The translations under genes were made by a program, and so were the position numbers. 9,403 nucleotides of DNA, taken from contig DINW01000085.1 in the NCBI GenBank assembly GCA_002423705.1, positions 97,764 through 107,166 on the forward strand, written 5' to 3'. This stretch comes from Clostridium sp. UBA5530 (GTDB lineage: Bacteria; Bacillota; Clostridia; Clostridiales; Clostridiaceae). Positions 7,410 through 9,403 of this stretch are shown here, piece by piece; within the stretch, counting starts at the first letter, position 1, and each line of letters opens with the position of its first letter. The notes under the pieces were generated by a model. The model did no database searches, was not told where the DNA came from, and worked only from the letters and a program-made list of their open reading frames with translations.

Positions 7410-7755
7410 CTGACATCACCTTTAAAACCTTAGAAAGCAGTTCTTCTGAGGCCGTATTAGAAAGTTCTAATTTGTTATTTCCCATGTGAATAACTATATC
7501 TGGATTAAAAGAAGATATAGGTTTTGAAGAATTTGTAGGAACCTGTAGCTGTACAAACTTTGCTTTCTCTTGAGATTTTGACCTTTTTACAGTTTCAAAT
7601 TTTTGTCCACTTAAACGACGCTGCCAATAATAAAATTGTCTTGAGTTAATGTTTTTTTCAATACACCAAGACCTAACGGTCATTCCGCTATTGCGGTATT
7701 CATCTATAATAGATCTCCATTGAAATAAGCGTTCTTCACGAGTAATCTTATCCAT
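7399..7755 (-). CDS. tnpA: IS66-family protein TnpA (HTH)
   Basis: First protein of the IS66 operon, 118 aa. Residues 10-48 hold a helix-turn-helix of the IS66 OrfA type (WRSIIDEYRNSGMTVRSWC, then INSRQFYYWQRRL). In this family it is taken to bind the element ends. The C-terminal half ends with the typical IVIHMGNNKLEL...LLSKVLKVM pattern. The ATG at 7755 is preceded by GGGAGG (7761-7766) at 5 nt spacing, a strong site. The stop lies inside tnpB. The gene appears complete. Confidence 0.92.
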   Translation of the reverse strand: MDKITREERLFQWRSIIDEYRNSGMTVRSWCIEKNINSRQFYYWQRRLSGQKFETVKRSKSQEKAKFVQLQVPTNSSKPISSFNPDIVIHMGNNKLELSNTASEELLSKVLKVMSDVK

Positions 7756-7802
7756 AACTACCTCCCAAAAATTTAATTAATTATCTTGAAACTTATAGTT
7801 TT

Positions 7803-7880
7803 TTAATCATTGATAAATTATCTCAAATATTTAAATTTAATAATAGGTACTTGTTATTTACCGTTTACAAATAAAACACC
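7803..7880 (-). repeat. Right copy of diverged direct repeat flanking the IS66 genes
   Basis: Partner of 5912-5991, same orientation. It covers the GTAAACGG end, the GTACC block and TTTAAATTT, and reaches into the 3' arm of the hairpin at 7873-7898. Together the copies bracket the whole IS66 gene block. Confidence 0.55.
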
Positions 7881-7898
7881 AGATACTATTAGTGTTTT
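7868..7898 (-). terminator. Probable terminator of the 116-aa gene
   Basis: AAAACAC (7873-7879) pairs with GTGTTTT (7892-7898). As minus-strand RNA the stem grows to 9 bp with one U-G pair and is followed by TTTTATTTG. It lies just past the stop of the 7906-8256 gene. The stem is AU-rich with few G-C pairs, so the strength is doubtful. Confidence 0.45.
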
Positions 7899-7905
7899 GT
7901 TTCCC

Positions 7906-8256
7906 TTATTTATATAAAATTGTTTCAATACCAACTAAATAATCAGAGTATTCTTCCATAAATTTATTTAAAAAATATCCACCCGTAAATACCAAAACTT
8001 TCCTAGTGCTCTTAGATAAACTTAGCCAATAACACTTTTCAAAAATTGCCGCTCTTTGTCCTGCTTTTATTTTTCCTTCTTGTAACTCATTAGTACAAAC
8101 AAATAAAGAAATTGTATTATCAGTTGATACTCCATGATATTTTCTGCTTTCTCTATTGCCTAATATATTTCCTTCATAAAAATTTGTATTAAATTCATTA
8201 GATAAACGCTTAACAATATCTCTAATATCTTTCTTTGTTTGAGGCGTATCCCCCAT
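7906..8256 (-). CDS. Hypothetical protein, 116 aa
   Basis: I do not recognise this protein. It is soluble, with no signal or membrane segment. The N-terminus is charged and helical (TKKDIRDIVKRLSNEFN). A central region has STDNTISLFVCTNELQEGKIKAGQRAAIFEKCYWLSL (44-80), followed by a strand RKVLVFTG (85-92) and a helical end. The strand with D46 and the E58-x-x-x-G-K62-x-K64 segment could suit a nuclease-like fold, but this is only a guess. The ATG at 8254-8256 has AGAGGA (8262-8267) 5 nt upstream, a good site. It sits between the IS66 remnant and the hairpin array. The first array hairpin (8273-8304) lies directly upstream of its ribosome binding site, so its leader must run through, or start inside, the array. 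Confidence 0.7.
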   Translation of the reverse strand: MGDTPQTKKDIRDIVKRLSNEFNTNFYEGNILGNRESRKYHGVSTDNTISLFVCTNELQEGKIKAGQRAAIFEKCYWLSLSKSTRKVLVFTGGYFLNKFMEEYSDYLVGIETILYK

Positions 8257-8272
8257 GTTATTCCTCTAATTT

Positions 8273-8304
8273 ATAGGCTGGGTTAAATCCTAGTCTATTT
8301 TTTT
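8273..8304 (+). terminator. Array hairpin 1
   Basis: Arms 8273-8282 and 8289-8298: 10 bp with two G-U pairs on the plus strand (mismatches on the minus strand), loop TTAAAT, then seven T. This is the best T-run of the array. It sits just upstream of the 116-aa gene, pointing away from it. Confidence 0.65.
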
Positions 8305-8382
8305 ACATAAAATCTATTGAAAATGCATACTATAAATGTGCATCAAAGTTAGAAAACATATAAGAATCCTTTTATTTGCCAA

Positions 8383-8420
8383 AATAAAAGGGACTAGATT
8401 AAATTCTAATCCCTCTTATT
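8383..8420 (-). terminator. Array hairpin 2 (opposite polarity)
   Basis: Arms 8383-8398 and 8405-8420. As minus-strand RNA all 16 pairs form, two of them G-U, followed by TTTTATTTT. On the plus strand two A-C mismatches appear. It is thus the one member that favours the minus strand. Its left arm can also pair with 8368-8377 (CCTTTTATTT), giving a second, exclusive fold. Confidence 0.5.
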
Positions 8421-8455
8421 GTAATTTAATTCTAATTATGATATATTATACATAT

Positions 8456-8538
8456 ACCATATAAGTAACATACTATTGATTACTATATGTATGAACTCCC
8501 AATAGTAAAAATAGGCTAGATTTACTCTAGTCTATTTT
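8456..8538 (+). ncRNA. Candidate small RNA, array unit 3
   Basis: A -10-like TATTAT (8444-8449) inside ATATATTATA precedes a predicted RNA of about 83 nt ending at hairpin 3. ACTATTG (8472-8478) can pair with CAATAGT (8500-8506), leaving GAACTCC at the 3' side of the loop. No clear -35 box. Start position is a guess from the -10. Confidence 0.3.
8508..8538 (+). terminator. Array hairpin 3
   Basis: Arms 8508-8520 and 8526-8538: 13 bp with one G-U pair on the plus strand, loop TTTAC, ending in four T. Confidence 0.6.
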
Positions 8539-8577
8539 AATGTTCACAATTCATGGTTTATTGAATAATATATATTT

Positions 8578-8669
8578 GAGTTAACTATTCCTCCTGCGTT
8601 GGAATAAATGAATTGCTACATTACAGTTTAGCTACAAAATAGGTTAGGATTAAATCCAACCTATTTTTT
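8578..8669 (+). ncRNA. Candidate small RNA, array unit 4
   Basis: TTCACA (8543-8548), 17 bp, TAATAT (8566-8571) is the best promoter-like pair of the array. The predicted RNA of about 92 nt has TATTCC (8586-8591) pairing with GGAATA (8601-8606) and a loop TCCTGCGTT, so that a TTCCTCCTG stretch spans stem and loop. It ends at hairpin 4 with six U. Confidence 0.35.
8636..8669 (+). terminator. Array hairpin 4
   Basis: AAAATAGGTT (8636-8645) pairs with AACCTATTTT (8658-8667). A bulged A and an inner GGAT/ATCC stem close the loop. Six T follow on the plus strand. No wobble pair tells the strands apart here, but the T-run favours plus. Confidence 0.6.
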
Positions 8670-8773
8670 GTTATGTATAAAATATATAAAATTACTTATA
8701 ATATGAAAGTAAACAAATACATATTGCTGTAAGTTTAATAAAATGTTTTTAAATTACTTAATGTCCTCTGATC

Positions 8774-8804
8774 AAATAGGCTAGATTAATTTCTAGCTTA
8801 TTTT
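8774..8804 (+). terminator. Array hairpin 5
   Basis: Arms 8774-8785 and 8792-8803: 12 bp with one G-U pair as plus-strand RNA, loop TTAATT, followed by TTTTATTTT. Confidence 0.6.
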
Positions 8805-8853
8805 ATTTTCACTGTAGTGTTATATAGTTCTTATTCGTGAATATAATAGTTAT

Positions 8854-8908
8854 CATAATCAGTTATTCCCCTGATTATAAATAGACTGGCTTAGGCTGGT
8901 CTATTTTT
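8854..8908 (+). ncRNA. Candidate small RNA, array unit 6 (shortest)
   Basis: A perfect TATAAT (8842-8847) is followed by ATAATCAG (8855-8862) pairing with CTGATTAT (8871-8878), loop TTATTCCC. Hairpin 6 and five T come immediately after. The predicted product is about 55 nt: two back-to-back hairpins with a C-rich loop on the first. No good -35 box. This is the cleanest RNA-like unit. Confidence 0.4.
8879..8908 (+). terminator. Array hairpin 6
   Basis: Arms 8879-8890 and 8895-8906: 12 bp, loop TTAG, two G-U pairs on the plus strand (two mismatches on the minus), five T at the end. Confidence 0.65.
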
Positions 8909-9011
8909 GTGTATAAAATATCTTAAATCAGGTAAAATATAAATGTACATTCAATACATACATCAATCATCCGTTTCATAAATCTTCTTTCAGTCATTTG
9001 ATTTCACTTTT

Positions 9012-9051
9012 AAAAGAATAGACTAGGATAAAATCTCTAGTCTATTCTTTT
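9012..9051 (+). terminator. Array hairpin 7
   Basis: Arms 9012-9026 and 9037-9051: 15 perfect Watson-Crick pairs, loop of 10 nt, ending CTTTT on the plus strand. Equally stable on both strands. Confidence 0.55.
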
Positions 9052-9134
9052 ACCATTAATAATATAATGCTGTTTAAAAAATCTTTAAGTTAAATCTATT
9101 CAACATTTATTTTCCAAAACCATATACTATATTG

Positions 9135-9215
9135 AAGTCTATTAATTGCCCTCCTCCATATCATAAGTTTTTTAACTATACTTGCCATCAGACTAGCTTA
9201 GCCTAGTCTGATTTT
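9135..9215 (+). ncRNA. Candidate small RNA, array unit 8
   Basis: ATATACTATATT (9122-9133), identical to that of unit 9, contains TATACT as a -10. The predicted RNA of about 80 nt carries GCCCTCCTCC (9149-9158), the strongest anti-Shine-Dalgarno-like run in the window, apparently unpaired, and ends at hairpin 8. Confidence 0.35.
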
Positions 9216-9220
9216 ATTTA
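9187..9220 (+). terminator. Array hairpin 8
   Basis: ATCAGACTAG (9187-9196) and CTAGTCTGAT (9203-9212): 10 perfect pairs, loop CTTAGC, followed by TTTTATTT on the plus strand. The paired change from AATAG to ATCAG (with CTGAT opposite) keeps the stem, a compensatory substitution relative to the other members. Confidence 0.6.
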
Positions 9221-9273
9221 CATTTAAATATATAAATCGTAATATTTCAATTATGTTTTGATATACTATATTA

Positions 9274-9355
9274 AGCCCAAAACCTAAATTCACCTTAATG
9301 CCTTATTCAGTATTATTCTCACTTTTAAATAGATCAGTTTAACTGGTCTATTTTT
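9274..9355 (+). ncRNA. Candidate small RNA, array unit 9
   Basis: ATATACTATATT (9261-9272) gives a -10 at 9262-9267. In the predicted ~82-nt RNA, ATTAAG (9270-9275) can pair with CTTAAT (9294-9299), enclosing a loop with CCC and ACC runs, if the transcript starts slightly upstream of the estimate. It ends at hairpin 9 with five T. Confidence 0.3.
9327..9355 (+). terminator. Array hairpin 9
   Basis: Arms 9327-9339 and 9341-9353: 13 pairs on paper (a realistic loop is TTTAA), one U-G pair on the plus strand, five T at the end. The sequence after it, ACATAGATATCC, resembles the start of the next spacer. Confidence 0.6.
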
Positions 9356-9403
9356 ACATAGATATCCTGGAAAAACTATTATAAATTAGTATCAATTTTC
9401 TAT

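Larger units (their letters stand above)
6004..7868 (-). mobile_element. Decayed IS66-family insertion element
   Basis: The tnpA-tnpB-tnpC order with overlapping tnpA/tnpB is diagnostic of the IS66 family. tnpA and tnpB are intact, while tnpC is broken in three ways, so the copy cannot move itself. The 5' side has GTAAACGG read inward from 7868 on the minus strand, which fits the GTAA start of IS66 terminal repeats. A matching inverted end is not visible on the other side; instead a direct repeat lies there. The 3' end was probably lost together with the tnpC C-terminus. Boundaries are therefore approximate. Confidence 0.8.
8273..9356 (+). repeat. Tandem array of nine related terminator-like hairpins
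   Basis: This 1.1-kb stretch has no protein gene on either strand. It holds nine hairpins, starting at 8273, 8383, 8508, 8636, 8774, 8879, 9012, 9187 and 9327, all built on a core like AATAGACTAG/CTAGTCTATT with different loops. Most end in a T-run on the plus strand. The bases right after several hairpins are also alike (ACATAAAATCT, GTATAAAATATAT, GTATAAAATATCTT, ACATTTAAATATAT), so the units look like diverged tandem duplications rather than chance terminators. The remaining spacer sequence is mostly unrelated. The array continues toward the right edge. I favour a small-RNA gene cluster; evidence for single units is given separately. Confidence 0.75.

Noticed and set aside
8809..8856. Short minus-strand frame behind an AGGGGAA site in the unit 6 spacer (15 codons).
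   Set aside because: Similar G-rich runs in other spacers are not followed by any start codon, so this one is probably chance.
8273..9356. CRISPR array.
   Set aside because: Repeats are diverged palindromes with different loops, spacing of 105-175 bp is too long and irregular, and no cas genes are present.
8273..9356. Integron cassette array with attC sites.
   Set aside because: Spacers hold no cassette genes, no integrase is seen, and the hairpins lack attC core sites such as GTTRRRY; T-runs fit terminators better.

Overview
The DNA is very AT-rich, with strong AGGAGG-type ribosome binding sites and Firmicute protein families (an AraC/GyrI-like regulator, a multi-pass membrane GDPD, a NERD-domain remnant, an IS66 element). 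This suggests a chromosome of a low-GC clostridial Firmicute, probably Clostridium or a near relative. The species cannot be fixed from the sequence. Every protein gene I accept lies on the minus strand, so the window reads right to left.

Right part (8257-9403): no protein gene is visible. The stretch holds nine related terminator-like hairpins (core like AATAGACTAG...CTAGTCTATTTT), starting 105-175 bp apart and separated by largely unrelated AT-rich spacers. G-U pairs make most hairpins perfect only as plus-strand RNA. Several spacers carry a -10-like ATAYTATA block about 63-70 bp before the hairpin core. Several also hold a small upstream hairpin with a C-rich, anti-Shine-Dalgarno-like loop. 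I read this as a candidate tandem cluster of small regulatory RNAs, somewhat like the Listeria LhrC cluster. It is the most interesting part of the window and runs to the right edge. A 116-aa gene of unknown function (7906-8256) sits next to it, divergent from the predicted RNAs.

Middle part (5912-7880): a decayed IS66-family element. tnpA and tnpB are intact. tnpC has an internal deletion, a frameshift and a lost C-terminus. The gene block is flanked by a diverged ~80-bp direct repeat, which is not how a simple IS66 copy should end. A probable terminator lies at each side.

Left part (60-5878): a run of minus-strand housekeeping or accessory genes. In transcription order these are: a promoter, a possible 14-codon leader peptide and a cytoplasmic-looking M23 (LytM-type) peptidase homologue with its terminator; a 5'-truncated NERD-domain pseudogene; a DHFR/RibD-like reductase; a membrane-anchored glycerophosphodiester phosphodiesterase; and an AraC-type regulator with a GyrI-like ligand domain, followed one base later by an ASCH-domain protein. 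The last two are almost certainly cotranscribed.
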